Shown: one piece after another, positions 1 to 8,946 of the stretch
Position numbering within the stretch: the stretch's first letter is position 1
How the letters are laid out: each line of letters starts with the position of its first letter
NCBI RefSeq assembly: GCF_004339665.1
Contig: NZ_SMMU01000001.1
Coordinates: forward strand, 62,001-126,000
Source of the DNA: Azotobacter chroococcum
Lineage (GTDB): Bacteria; Pseudomonadota; Gammaproteobacteria; Pseudomonadales; Pseudomonadaceae
Length of the DNA stretch: 64,000 bases
Direction of reading: 5' to 3'
Made by a program: the position numbers and the translations under genes
Notes under the pieces: generated by a model
Seen by the model: the letters and a program-made list of their open reading frames with translations, nothing else
Told to the model about the DNA's origin: nothing
The model's database searches: none

Positions 1-766
1 CCTTGATCACCGCCTGCTCGAGTTCGTCGAGCCGTTCGCGGGCACCGCGGCCAAAGAGACGGAACGAGCGCTGTTCGGGGCCGATCAGCAGGGTTTCGCT
101 GCCATCCAGCGCAGCCCAGGCGCGGGCCTGCGGGGTGCCGATGAAGGGGCTTTCGTCGGCCAGCCAGAGCTGCTCGCAGAGCACCACGCCGGACGCGCCG
201 GCGAGCACCGCGGCGGCCGCGGTGTGGGTACCCATGCCGCCCTGCACCCAGTAGGGGATGTTGACCCGGCCGTGCAGTTCCTGGAGGAGGATGAAGCTCG
301 AATGGCGACTGACCCAGCCACCGGACTCGTGTCCCTTGAGGATCAGTCCGTCGCAGCCGGAGGCTTCCGCGGCCAGCGCCGAGGGCAGGTCCCAGACTTC
401 GACGAAGATCTTGCGGGCCAGGCGCTTGATCTTCTTCTTCAGCGCGGCCAGCTCCTTGGGCTGCATGCCGGTGAACACCAGGTCATCCGGCTTGAAACCG
501 GCGAGCACCAGGATCGGCACGCGCTGCGGGATGAATTCGGCCAGTTGCTCGAGGCCGCGCTCGGCGGAGCCGAGGGTATCCCAGCGGATCCCCCACTGGG
601 CGTTCGGCCCGGCGCTGGCGGCCAGGCCCTCGATGGCTGTCCGGGTGGCTTCCGGATCGTTGTGACAGCCCAGGTCGAGGATTCCGATTTCCCCGGCACG
701 ACAGGCAGCAATCGCAATCTTGGAGTCGAGATATCCAGCGGGAGTTATTGCAATATGACTAGCCAT
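1..766 (-). CDS. Nitronate monooxygenase-like TIM-barrel domain at the N-terminus of a protein cut by the window edge (3' end missing)
   Basis: An open frame of 255 codons starts at the ATG at 764-766 and runs off the left edge without a stop. An AGGA ribosome-binding motif lies just upstream of the start. The N-terminus has the short strand-helix repeats of a TIM barrel, and a glycine-rich FMN-phosphate-type segment (WVQGGMG, near residue 175) is followed by AAAAVLAGASGVVL. This is the pattern of 2-nitropropane dioxygenase/nitronate monooxygenase and PfaD-type enoyl reductase domains. The following residues (CEQLWLADES) fit a barrel that continues into a larger protein. In several bacteria such a barrel is the first domain of a large polyketide or fatty-acid synthase-like protein; that is an inference here because only the N-terminus is present. 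A stand-alone nitronate monooxygenase is the alternative. Confidence 0.7.
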   Translation of the reverse strand, partial: MASHIAITPAGYLDSKIAIAACRAGEIGILDLGCHNDPEATRTAIEGLAASAGPNAQWGIRWDTLGSAERGLEQLAEFIPQRVPILVLAGFKPDDLVFTGMQPKELAALKKKIKRLARKIFVEVWDLPSALAAEASGCDGLILKGHESGGWVSRHSSFILLQELHGRVNIPYWVQGGMGTHTAAAAVLAGASGVVLCEQLWLADESPFIGTPQARAWAALDGSETLLIGPEQRSFRLFGRGARERLDELEQAVIK

Positions 767-2049
767 TTGATCATCCTGCTCTCAAAAAGATGCACCTTTC
801 GGCGCAAGCTTTTGTTCCTTGTTCGAGCGCTTCACACGCAGTGCTCGCGTTCGGCTGGCATGGCCCCCGACTACCCTGGAAAGCGGGAAATGCCATTCAA
901 TTGACATCACCCGAAGGCCAACCGAGTTCTCGATGGAGAGGCGGCATTCGCGTCTCGCCCCTGCAAGCAAAGTAGCCTCTGGCCATCAGGCATGTAGTAG
1001 CAACATGCTTGGTTTTCACATTACTGGCAAAACAAAGCGTACTCTGAATTCCCGGTAATTCATTCCGAACAAAACAGGAAAGTGAATCCCGAATCCAAAT
1101 CGAATTTGCACAAATCAGCAAAGGCACTTTGATATCATCACGCCGCAGACACCACCATATGAAACACGCACATTTTTGCATGGCATAAAAAAACGAAAGC
1201 AAAACGGGAATGTCGAAAAATTACGCCAAGACCGGCACGAGCAAAAACTGCATGGCATGCCAACCAAGGCATCGCACCTTGAAAAGCCAGCAGCGAGATC
1301 CTGGCAATGCAGGCCAGGTGGCCTAAAGAAATACAAAAAAAGATATATGTTTTTGATTTTTATATTCTTTCAGATAACCAACAAGCATAACTCCAGTTGC
1401 ACACTACATACATCAATGTATGAATACGCCTTTAAAAAACATACAGCCTCAGCAAAACCAAAAAGCCAAATCACTGAATACCCAACAAAACGAGGCAGCA
1501 AATACTTTTATAAAAAGTATTTTTGCGATGCAATAGCATATAAAAAGCCATTAAAAATCTTTTATCACAACAATGATATCAGCAAATTGCCACTAACAGA
1601 CCAGATAGCCATCACTCAACACAGGACACCTGCCCGCATTAAACCAACAGAGAAACTCCAGAAACCGATACAGGCCAATGCCAAAGCAGGAAAAGTTATC
1701 CGAAACAATCCACACAAGAACTTCGCCGCACATCGAAATACAATAAAATCAAAATGCCACCCGCTCTGTTTTTCAAGATTTTTTCCGGCCGACCGGGAAA
1801 CAGTTGTGCGCTCGCCCCCGCAACCCCTGGCAATCGCCTGCGCGACGACATATTCGAAACGGCAACAGGCAAATTGATGGCACTCCGGTTATAGCGGAAG
1901 ACTCGAACAAGTTCTGGAAAGCGGCTGTATATATGAGCGCAGATTATCGAAAAGCATTGACGGCGCAATAGTGCGAAACCGGCCAAAGACGCGTGCCAGG
2001 CGCATCGAGGCCAACCGCGGCCGTCTGGCCGCGGAGGATGAAGGGGGCA
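767..2049. other. AT-rich intergenic region without a supported gene
   Basis: About 1.28 kb separates the start of the barrel protein from the end of ldcA. The part from about 950 to 1900 is much richer in A and T than the rest of the window and has many A and T runs. The open frames inside it are short, lysine-rich or low in complexity, and lack a convincing ribosome-binding site or domain. The stretch next to 767 presumably holds the promoter of the minus-strand gene. I see no tRNA, transposase or clear terminator in it. Confidence 0.5.
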
Positions 2050-4302
2050 TCAGCGCAGGCAGTCGACCGTGTAGATGCGCCCCTGCGGGCCGTCCTCATG
2101 CTGCAGGCCATGCATATCCAGGCCGAATCCCGGAAAGCGCGCATCGAAAGCGCGGGTGGAATGCAGGTAATTGACGATCGCCCGGGTGGTCCGGGTAAAG
2201 CGCTCACCCGGCATGATCAACGGAATGCCGGGCGGATAAGGCACCAGCATCACCGCCGCGATACGCCCCTCGAGGTGCTCGATGGGCACCGCCTCGACCT
2301 CGCCACGCACCAGCTTGTCGTAGGCGTCCGCGGGCTTGAGGGCGACCTCCGGCAGCAGGCTGTACATGTGCTTGAGCGCCTTGGCCCGTGCGCTCTGCCG
2401 GTTGAAGTCGTGCAACTGGTCGCACAGGTCGCGCAGCCCCATGCCGGCATAGCGGGCTCCGCCGGCATGGGCGATGGACGGCAGCACCTGCTCCAGCGGC
2501 AGGTTGGCGTCGTAGCAGCGCTTGAACTCCAGCAGTTCGGTCAGCAGGGTGCTCCATTTGCCCTTGGTGATCCCCATCGAAAACAGCACGAGGAAGGAAT
2601 ACAAACCGGTTTTTTCCACCACCAGTCCGCGTTCCCAGAGGAAGCGGCCGACCACCACCGCCGGAATGCCCTGCCCGGCAGGCTGACCGCCGGCATCCAG
2701 CCCCGGCGTCACCAGGGTGACCTTGATCGGGTCGAGCAGCACATAGTCCTCGGGCAGGGCGCCGAAGCCATGCCAATCGGCCGCCGGGGTCAGCAGCCAG
2801 TCGGCGGCAGAGCCCTGCTCGCCGGCCGCGCCGAGCGGCGGCTGCCAGATGTCGAACCACCAGTCGTCCGGCGCCAGGCTCTGGCGCAGCTTGGCCAGGG
2901 CGCGGCGGAAGCTGAGCGCCTCGTCGAAGGTTTCCTGGATCAGCGAGCGACCGGCCGGCCCCTCCATCATCGCCGAGGCGACATCCAGCGAGGCGAGGAT
3001 GCCGTACTGCGGCGAGGTGGAGATGTGCATCATGAAGGCTTCGTTGAAACGGTCGCGGTCCAGTTGGCGGCGTCCGCCATCCTGCACGTGGATCATCGAG
3101 GCCTGGCTGAAGGCGGCCAGCAGCTTGTGGGTGGAGTGGGTGCTGAACACCAGCGGGCTGTTCGCCGAGCGCGTGGTGCCCATGCCGTAGCGTCCCACAT
3201 AGAATTCGTGGAAGGCGGCGTAGGCGAACCAGGCCTCGTCGAAGTGCAGTACCTCGACGGCATCGCCCAGAGTCTGCTTGATCAGCTCGGCGTTGTAGCA
3301 GAGGCCGTCATAGGTGGAATTGGTCACCACCGCGAGCTTCACCCGGGGCTCGCGGCCGCGGGCCAGGGAATTGGCGGCGATCTTCGCGGCGATCGACTCG
3401 CGGCTGAACTCGCTGAGCGGAATCGGCCCGATGATGCCCAGTTCGTTGCGCTCCGGCAGCAGATAGAGGGGAATCGCCCCGGTCATGACGATGGCGTGGA
3501 CGATCGACTTGTGGCAGTTGCGGTCGACCAGCACCAGGTCGTCGCGGGCGACCATGGAGTGCCAGACGATCTTATTGGCGGTCGAGGTGCCATTGATCAC
3601 GAAAAAGGTGTGATCGGCGCCGAAATTGCGCGCTGCTCGGGCTTCCGCCTCGGCCAGCGGGCCGGTGTGGTCGAGCAGCGAGCCGAGCTCCGGCACCGAC
3701 ACCGAGAGATCGGAACGCAGGGTGTTCTCGCCGAAGAACTGGTGGAAGGCCTGGCCCACCGGACTCTTGCGGTAGGCCACACCGCCGCCGTGGCCGGGCG
3801 TGTGCCAGGAATAGTTGGACTGCAGGGTGTGCTCGACCAGCGCGCTGAAGAACGGCGGCAGCAGCCCGGCCAGGTAGTTGCGGGCGGCGCGGGCGACCTG
3901 GCGGGCGAGGAAGGGCACGGTGTCCTCGAACAGATAGAGGATGCCGCGCAGCTGGTTGAGGTCGGCCATCGCCTCGGCCGGGGCGTTCTCGATGGTGACC
4001 TGCTCGCCAAGGGCGAAGATCGGCAGCTGCGGGGCGCGCGAGCGGGCGATGCGGATCAGCTCGAGCATGTCCTGCAGCAGACGCTGGTTTTCCCCCGCCC
4101 CCTCGGCGGCGACCAGGACGCAGGCCAGGCCGTGGTGGGTCGAAGCGACGATCCGCCCCTCGCTGGAGGTGGCGGTGGAAAGGATGCTGAAGCCGCCCTG
4201 CTCCAGCTCCCGGGCGATCGCCCGCACGCGCTCGCCGGCGATGCTGTCAGCCTTGATATCGCGGTGGACGATGAGAATCGGGAAATTGAGGTCTTTGTAC
4301 AC
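2050..4302 (-). CDS. ldcA: Orn/Lys/Arg decarboxylase, LdcA-type lysine decarboxylase
   Basis: This PLP-dependent fold-III (aspartate aminotransferase fold) decarboxylase of 750 residues converts lysine to cadaverine, with ornithine or arginine possible. An N-terminal response-regulator-like wing domain (about residues 1-130) precedes the catalytic domain. The PLP lysine lies in the motif THSTHKLLAAFSQ, and SNYSWHTPGHGGG and INGTSTANK are family signatures. A GTG start at 4300-4302 is chosen because the protein then begins VYKDLNFPILIVHRDIK, the family's normal N-terminus and length. An AGGAC motif sits about 9 bases upstream. The in-frame extension to 4467 is arginine-rich, runs into dnaQ and is rejected. 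In Pseudomonas this gene lies near dnaQ and rnhA and serves lysine catabolism, as here. Confidence 0.96.
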   Translation of the reverse strand: MYKDLNFPILIVHRDIKADSIAGERVRAIARELEQGGFSILSTATSSEGRIVASTHHGLACVLVAAEGAGENQRLLQDMLELIRIARSRAPQLPIFALGEQVTIENAPAEAMADLNQLRGILYLFEDTVPFLARQVARAARNYLAGLLPPFFSALVEHTLQSNYSWHTPGHGGGVAYRKSPVGQAFHQFFGENTLRSDLSVSVPELGSLLDHTGPLAEAEARAARNFGADHTFFVINGTSTANKIVWHSMVARDDLVLVDRNCHKSIVHAIVMTGAIPLYLLPERNELGIIGPIPLSEFSRESIAAKIAANSLARGREPRVKLAVVTNSTYDGLCYNAELIKQTLGDAVEVLHFDEAWFAYAAFHEFYVGRYGMGTTRSANSPLVFSTHSTHKLLAAFSQASMIHVQDGGRRQLDRDRFNEAFMMHISTSPQYGILASLDVASAMMEGPAGRSLIQETFDEALSFRRALAKLRQSLAPDDWWFDIWQPPLGAAGEQGSAADWLLTPAADWHGFGALPEDYVLLDPIKVTLVTPGLDAGGQPAGQGIPAVVVGRFLWERGLVVEKTGLYSFLVLFSMGITKGKWSTLLTELLEFKRCYDANLPLEQVLPSIAHAGGARYAGMGLRDLCDQLHDFNRQSARAKALKHMYSLLPEVALKPADAYDKLVRGEVEAVPIEHLEGRIAAVMLVPYPPGIPLIMPGERFTRTTRAIVNYLHSTRAFDARFPGFGLDMHGLQHEDGPQGRIYTVDCLR

Positions 4303-4384
4303 GATCCGTGTCCTGAGGGAATTCGCCCTCAGGATAAGCCAGAGCGCCGGCCGGAAGCTGCCACAGCCACGCTGGAAATCGCGG

Positions 4385-5119
4385 CTACTGCTGCTGCGCC
4401 TGCTCCATCTGCAGCCATAGCGCCGGGCCGCCGGCGGTCTTCTCGATCGCCGCCAGCCGCTCGGCATGGGCGGCCAGCTCCGGCTCGCTGGCGCGGATCA
4501 CCCGGGTGCGCGGACGATCCGGCGGCAGGCGGCGGATCACCGAAGCCTGGGCCCGTCCGCCGTCCTCGCTGCCATCGCCGGCCAGCGACAGGTGCGTCTG
4601 CCCGCCGGTCATGGCCAGCCAGACGTCGGCAAGAATCTCGGCGTCGAGCAGTGCGCCGTGCAGCTCGCGGTTGGAGTTGTCGACGTCGTAGCGCTTGCAC
4701 AGGGCGTCGAGGCTGTTGCGCTGGCCGGGGTGGCGCTCGCGGGCCATCAGCAGGGTGTCGAGCACCGAGCAGTGGGCGACGATGTCGGCACGCTCCGTCT
4801 GGCCCAGCAGGGCGAACTCGTTGTCGATGAAGCCGATGTCGAACGCCGCGTTGTGGATGATCAGCTGGGCGCCCTTGATGAACTCGAAGAACTCGTCGGC
4901 CACATCGGCGAAGTGCGGCTTGTCGGCGAGAAACTCGTTGGTGATGCCGTGTACCGCGATGGCGCCCTCGTCCACAACGCGGTCCGGCTGCAGATAGACG
5001 TGGAAATGCCGCCCGGTGAGACGACGGCCCAGCAATTCGACGCAACCGATCTCGATAATCCGGTGGCCTTCGGTCACCGGCATGCCGGTGGTTTCGGTAT
5101 CCAGTACGACGCTGCGCAT
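4385..5119 (-). CDS. dnaQ: DNA polymerase III epsilon subunit, 3'-5' proofreading exonuclease
   Basis: DnaQ of 244 residues is the proofreading subunit of the replicative polymerase core, bound to the alpha subunit DnaE. It belongs to the DEDDh exonuclease superfamily: the Exo I motif LDTETTG is at residues 6-12, the Exo II region (IIHNAAFDIGFIDNE) is near residue 90, and the Exo III region follows near residue 150. The C-terminal 60-70 residues, rich in Ala, Gln and Glu, correspond to the linker and the DnaE-binding tail. The gene lies 27 bp downstream of rnhA on the same strand. dnaQ and rnhA are neighbours in many gammaproteobacteria, divergent in E. coli but collinear here as in Pseudomonas. 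Confidence 0.97.
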   Translation of the reverse strand: MRSVVLDTETTGMPVTEGHRIIEIGCVELLGRRLTGRHFHVYLQPDRVVDEGAIAVHGITNEFLADKPHFADVADEFFEFIKGAQLIIHNAAFDIGFIDNEFALLGQTERADIVAHCSVLDTLLMARERHPGQRNSLDALCKRYDVDNSNRELHGALLDAEILADVWLAMTGGQTHLSLAGDGSEDGGRAQASVIRRLPPDRPRTRVIRASEPELAAHAERLAAIEKTAGGPALWLQMEQAQQQ

Positions 5120-5146
5120 GTTCTGTCGGTATCTTCGGGAAAGTGT

Positions 5147-5605
5147 CTAGACGCTGTGCTTCTTCTGCGTCCGGGCGTCGGCGACGCCACGGTTGGCCAG
5201 CAGGTCGGCGCGTTCGTTGCCGGGATGGCCGGTATGCCCGCGCACCCAGCTCCAGCTGACCTGATGGCGGTTGACCTGCTCGTCGAGCTGCTGCCAGAGA
5301 TCGGCGTTCTTCACCGGCTGGCGCGCGGCGGTCTTCCAGCCGCGCTTCTTCCAGTTCGGCAACCACTCCTGGATGCCACGCATCACATACTCGGAGTCGG
5401 TGGTCAGTTGCACCTCGCAGGGCCGCTTGAGTTCGGCCAGCGCGCGGATCGCCGCGGTCAGCTCCATGCGGTTGTTGGTGGTTTCCGCCTCGCCGCCCCA
5501 GAGCTCACGCTCGACGCCGCGGCAGACCAGCAGGGCGCCCCAGCCCCCCGGACCGGGATTACCCTTGCAGGCACCATCGGTATAGATTTCGACCTTGTCG
5601 CTCAC
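5147..5605 (-). CDS. rnhA: Ribonuclease HI
   Basis: RNase HI of 152 residues cleaves the RNA strand of RNA-DNA hybrids (R-loops and primers). Family hallmarks are visible: the first catalytic Asp is D10 in [17 protein letters not shown], the Glu is in NNRMELTAA near residue 48, and the second Asp is in TTDSEYV near residue 70. The basic substrate handle ([11 protein letters not shown]) and the terminal Asp in GNERADLLA complete the active site. Its start codon directly abuts the stop codon of the upstream methyltransferase, so the two genes are probably translationally coupled, with dnaQ 27 bp downstream. Confidence 0.98.
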   Translation of the reverse strand: MSDKVEIYTDGACKGNPGPGGWGALLVCRGVERELWGGEAETTNNRMELTAAIRALAELKRPCEVQLTTDSEYVMRGIQEWLPNWKKRGWKTAARQPVKNADLWQQLDEQVNRHQVSWSWVRGHTGHPGNERADLLANRGVADARTQKKHSV

Positions 5606-6367
5606 TCAGGCTCCATGTTCAGACTCGCGCCGGCTGACCTTGACCACCGGCAGCGGCAGCAGCTTGCCGATGGGCTCCCGGCGCGTCTGCGGCAGCGGCC
5701 GCAGGCCGACCACTAGCTTGCGCACCACCAGCAGGTAGAAGCCGCCGCCCGGCATCCGCCAGGACTCGCCCCAGGGTTCCAGACGCGCGGTGCGGGATTG
5801 CCAGACGCTGGATGAAAGCGGCGGACGATAGCATCCGAAGCGGCGTTTCTCCAGTGCGAAGCCGAGCAGCGCCAGCCAGTCGCCGACCCGACTGGGACCG
5901 ATGCAGCGGGCCTGACGCAGGACATCGCCGGCGAAATGGCGGCGCAGCCCCCAGAGACTGCGCGGATTGATGCCGACCACCAGCAGATGGCCGCCGGGAC
6001 GCACGCTGCGCGCCGCCTCGCGCAGCAGCGCATGGGGCGACAGGCTGAAGTCCAGGGCATGCTGCAGCACCACCACGTCGGCGGCGTGCTCGGCCAGCGG
6101 CCAGGCCTGCTCCTCGCAGACGATCTGCACCCCCGGCAAGGGCGCCCCCAGGCGCACGCAGCAGCGGATCTGCCCCGCCCCCTCGAAGTCGCCCGGCGGA
6201 CCGTAGTGCACCAGATAGCCGCCGAAGAAGCGCGCCAGCTCCTCCTTGAGCAGACGCCGCTCTTCCTGCAGCATCTGCTCTCCCAGAGGCGTGGCGAACC
6301 AGTCGCGGGCGTCGCTCATCAGCGACAGCCACTGGGGATCGGCGTGGGCGAAGGGTTGGTCGGTCAT
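5606..6367 (-). CDS. SAM-dependent methyltransferase-like protein of the rnhA-gloB region
   Basis: A 253-residue protein related to class I (UbiE/type 11) SAM-dependent methyltransferases. The post-I region ADVVVLQHALDFSLSP and the motif RPGGHLLVVGINPRSLWG near residue 135 are typical of the fold. The canonical glycine-rich motif I (GxGxG) is weak or absent, so catalytic activity is uncertain. The same gene stands between gloB and rnhA in Pseudomonas. Here it is divergent from gloB and ends exactly where rnhA begins. The substrate is unknown. Confidence 0.85.
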   Translation of the reverse strand: MTDQPFAHADPQWLSLMSDARDWFATPLGEQMLQEERRLLKEELARFFGGYLVHYGPPGDFEGAGQIRCCVRLGAPLPGVQIVCEEQAWPLAEHAADVVVLQHALDFSLSPHALLREAARSVRPGGHLLVVGINPRSLWGLRRHFAGDVLRQARCIGPSRVGDWLALLGFALEKRRFGCYRPPLSSSVWQSRTARLEPWGESWRMPGGGFYLLVVRKLVVGLRPLPQTRREPIGKLLPLPVVKVSRRESEHGA

Positions 6368-6564
6368 GAAGGCTCCCTGCGTGCATACGCTCGGTCTAAG
6401 ATGAAACGGATTCTTTTAAGTTTAGCGACCGCCAGCGTCAACACGCCCCGGCGAATGCCACCGCCGGACCGGACCAGGCGGCGCATTCCCTTCTTGATGG
6501 ACACATTCGACAGGAGAATGCGGGAAACGCCCGACGACGATACCGGGAAACCCGCGAACACAGC

Positions 6565-7341
6565 ATGGTACGGATCGACGCACTCCCCGCCTTCCAGGAC
6601 AACTACATCTGGCTGCTGCAGGCCCCGGCCAGCCGGCACCTCGCCGTGGTCGACCCCGGCGAGGCCGCCCCGGTGCTCGCCTGGCTGGAGGCGAACCCCG
6701 GCTGGCAGCTCACCGACATCCTGATCACCCACCATCATGCCGACCACATCGGCGGCGTGGAAACCCTCAGGCAGGCGACCGGGGCCCGGGTGCTGGGCCC
6801 CGACGACGAGCGCATCCCGGCAGTGGATCTCAGGCTGCGCGACGGCGAACGGATCGAAGTCCTCGGCTGCACCTTCAGGGTGCTCGAGGTGCCGGGCCAC
6901 ACCCGCAGCCACATCGCCTACTTCCACGATGCCGCGCAGCCCTGGCTGTTCTGCGGCGACACCCTGTTCGCCGCCGGCTGCGGACGTCTCTTCGAAGGCA
7001 CGCCGAGCCAGATGCACCAGTCGCTGCGCCGCCTGGCCGGGCTGCCCGAGGCGACCCTGGTGTACTGCACCCATGAATACACCCTGAGCAATCTGCGCTT
7101 CGCCCAGGCCGTGGAGCCGGACAACCCGGCCATCGCCCGGCGCCTGGCCGAGGTGAGCGCCTGGCGCGCTGCGGGGCGAAGCAGCCTCCCGTCGAACCTG
7201 GCCCTGGAGCGGGACACCAACCCCTTCCTGCGCACCGGGGAAACCTCCATTAAAGAAAAGATGGCCCGCCGCAGTGGCCGGGCATCCATTGACCCAGATC
7301 AAGTTTTCGCTGAATTGCGGGGATGGAAGGACAATTTCTAG
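6565..7341 (+). CDS. gloB: Hydroxyacylglutathione hydrolase (glyoxalase II)
   Basis: This 258-residue metallo-beta-lactamase-fold enzyme hydrolyses S-D-lactoylglutathione to D-lactate and glutathione, the second step of methylglyoxal detoxification. The dinuclear metal motif [10 protein letters not shown] is near residue 55. Further ligands follow in [26 protein letters not shown] and CTHEYTLSN. The C-terminus ends in RGWKDNF, matching the family's terminal substrate-binding region. The start [16 protein letters not shown] is the usual N-terminus. It is divergent from the methyltransferase gene, with about 200 bp between them for both promoters, and is followed by mltD in the same direction. 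Confidence 0.97.
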   Translation: MVRIDALPAFQDNYIWLLQAPASRHLAVVDPGEAAPVLAWLEANPGWQLTDILITHHHADHIGGVETLRQATGARVLGPDDERIPAVDLRLRDGERIEVLGCTFRVLEVPGHTRSHIAYFHDAAQPWLFCGDTLFAAGCGRLFEGTPSQMHQSLRRLAGLPEATLVYCTHEYTLSNLRFAQAVEPDNPAIARRLAEVSAWRAAGRSSLPSNLALERDTNPFLRTGETSIKEKMARRSGRASIDPDQVFAELRGWKDNF

Positions 7342-7439
7342 GTAGCCGCCTACAGTTTGAAAGTCCCCGACGGGTTGACCCCCCTTCGGGGTGCTTCCTA
7401 GAATCGGCCCACTTTTTTGCCCGGACCCCTTATCCGCCC

Positions 7440-8780
7440 ATGTCAAACTCACCCTTCAACAAGGATGTTGCCCCGGGCATATTGGCGCGGCGCACTCCAT
7501 TTATCGTCATCTTCCTGGCCGCGACCCTGGCAGGCTGCCAGAGCACCGGCGAGCGCAACGATGACGAATATGCACGCCTGGCCGCGAAGCCCAAGCGCGA
7601 AACCCAGTGGCTGAACCAGGCTGCCACCCCGCAGCCCCAGGACATCTGGACGCGCATGCGCGAAGGCTTCGCGCTGCAGGATGAGATCGGCGTCAACCCG
7701 CGCATCGAACGCCAGCGCCTGTGGTTCGTCAGCAATCCGGCGCATATCGACAAGGTCAGCGAACGCGGCGCGCTTTACATCCACTACATCGTCGAGCGTC
7801 TGGAAGAACGCGGGATGCCGCTGGAGCTGGCCCTGCTGCCGGTCATCGAGAGCGCCTACAACCCCCTCGCCTACTCCCGCGCCCATGCGGTGGGCCTCTG
7901 GCAGTTCGTTCCCGCCACCGGTCGCGACTACAACCTGCACCAGACCCAGTGGTACGATGGCCGCCGCGACATCACCGCCTCCACCCAGGCGGCGATCGAG
8001 TACCTCTCCCGGCTCCACGAGATGTTCAACGGCGACTGGCTGCTCGCCCTGGCCTCCTACAACGCCGGCGAGGGCACGGTCAGCCGGGCCATGGAGCGCA
8101 ACCGCCGGCTCGGCCTGCCCACCGACTACTGGAACCTGCCCCTGCCCAAGGAAACCCAGGACTACGTGCCCAAGCTGCTGGCCCTGTCCCAGGTGATCAA
8201 CACCCCCGAGGCCTATGGCATCAGCCTGAGCCCGATCGCCAACGAACCCTATTTCGACCGGGTGGAAATCGGCGGCAGCATGCAGCTGTCGCGCCTCGCC
8301 GAAATGGCCGGCATCGACAAGGGCGAGCTGCTCCGGCTGAACCCGGCCTACAAGCGCGGCATCACCCTGGACGGCCCCCAGTACCTGCTGGTGCCGGCCG
8401 AAAAGGCCGAGCGGCTGCAGCTCAGCCTGGGCCGCAGCCCCGAGCAGCTGGCTGCATGGCGCCAGCAGCGTCTGGCCGCCAACCCCGGCGCCCCCCGTCC
8501 GCGCCGGCCGGAACTGCACCGGACCTTCACCCTGCAGCAGGCCACCACGCCGCCCAGCGCCGCACGGATGCTGGCCCTGGAGGAGGAAGAGCCCCCCCGG
8601 AAGGCAGCCACTGCCAGGAAGCGCCAGTCGGTGACCTACTACAAGGTGCGCAAGGGTGACTCGCTCTATCGCATCGCCCAACGCTTCCAGGTCGACACCA
8701 AGACGCTGCAGCGCTGGAACTCCCTGAACGGCCGGACCATCCGCCCGGGTCAGACCCTGACCCTCTTCCTGGCAAACTGA
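7440..8780 (+). CDS. mltD: Membrane-bound lytic murein transglycosylase D, lipoprotein
   Basis: MltD of 446 residues cleaves the MurNAc-GlcNAc bond of peptidoglycan, forming 1,6-anhydro ends. The chosen ATG gives a lipoprotein signal with the lipobox LAGC about 32 residues in. An upstream in-frame ATG at 7323 would overlap gloB and hide the signal peptide. The SLT domain holds the catalytic Glu in LLPVIESAYNP and the family motif AHAVGLWQFVPATGRDY. A single clear LysM domain closes the protein (YYKVRKGDSLYRIAQRF to RPGQTLTLF), for peptidoglycan binding. It is likely anchored in the outer membrane facing the periplasm. The gene ends at a perfect hairpin. Confidence 0.95.
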   Translation: MSNSPFNKDVAPGILARRTPFIVIFLAATLAGCQSTGERNDDEYARLAAKPKRETQWLNQAATPQPQDIWTRMREGFALQDEIGVNPRIERQRLWFVSNPAHIDKVSERGALYIHYIVERLEERGMPLELALLPVIESAYNPLAYSRAHAVGLWQFVPATGRDYNLHQTQWYDGRRDITASTQAAIEYLSRLHEMFNGDWLLALASYNAGEGTVSRAMERNRRLGLPTDYWNLPLPKETQDYVPKLLALSQVINTPEAYGISLSPIANEPYFDRVEIGGSMQLSRLAEMAGIDKGELLRLNPAYKRGITLDGPQYLLVPAEKAERLQLSLGRSPEQLAAWRQQRLAANPGAPRPRRPELHRTFTLQQATTPPSAARMLALEEEEPPRKAATARKRQSVTYYKVRKGDSLYRIAQRFQVDTKTLQRWNSLNGRTIRPGQTLTLFLAN

Positions 8781-8793
8781 TAGCATCCAGCAA

Positions 8794-8833
8794 CGCCTGG
8801 CCGCCAAGGCCTGCGGGCCTTGGCGGCCAGGCG
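8794..8833 (+). terminator. Perfect 18-bp inverted repeat with a 4-base loop after mltD
   Basis: Positions 8794-8811 are perfectly complementary to 8816-8833, leaving the loop TGCG. The hairpin begins 14 bases after the mltD stop and would be very stable. No T run follows, so it may end transcription with Rho or protect the 3' end of the mRNA rather than act as a classical intrinsic terminator. Confidence 0.65.
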
Positions 8834-8946
8834 GCCCGGTGAATGCGCCCAAGCCCCCGGCGGCACAAGCTTTTTCCAAGACTGACAAGCTGTTACTGTA
8901 GCGGCCCGAATGTCCAGAAGTCGCCACGGATCGGACCCCCCCATCG

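Noticed and set aside
1176-1877. 233-codon plus-strand frame in the AT-rich block
   Set aside because: Lysine- and asparagine-rich, no ribosome-binding site and no domain; it looks like a chance frame in low-GC DNA.
1993-4830. 945-codon plus-strand frame opposite ldcA and dnaQ
   Set aside because: Antisense shadow of two well-recognised genes; composition is a GC-driven artefact.
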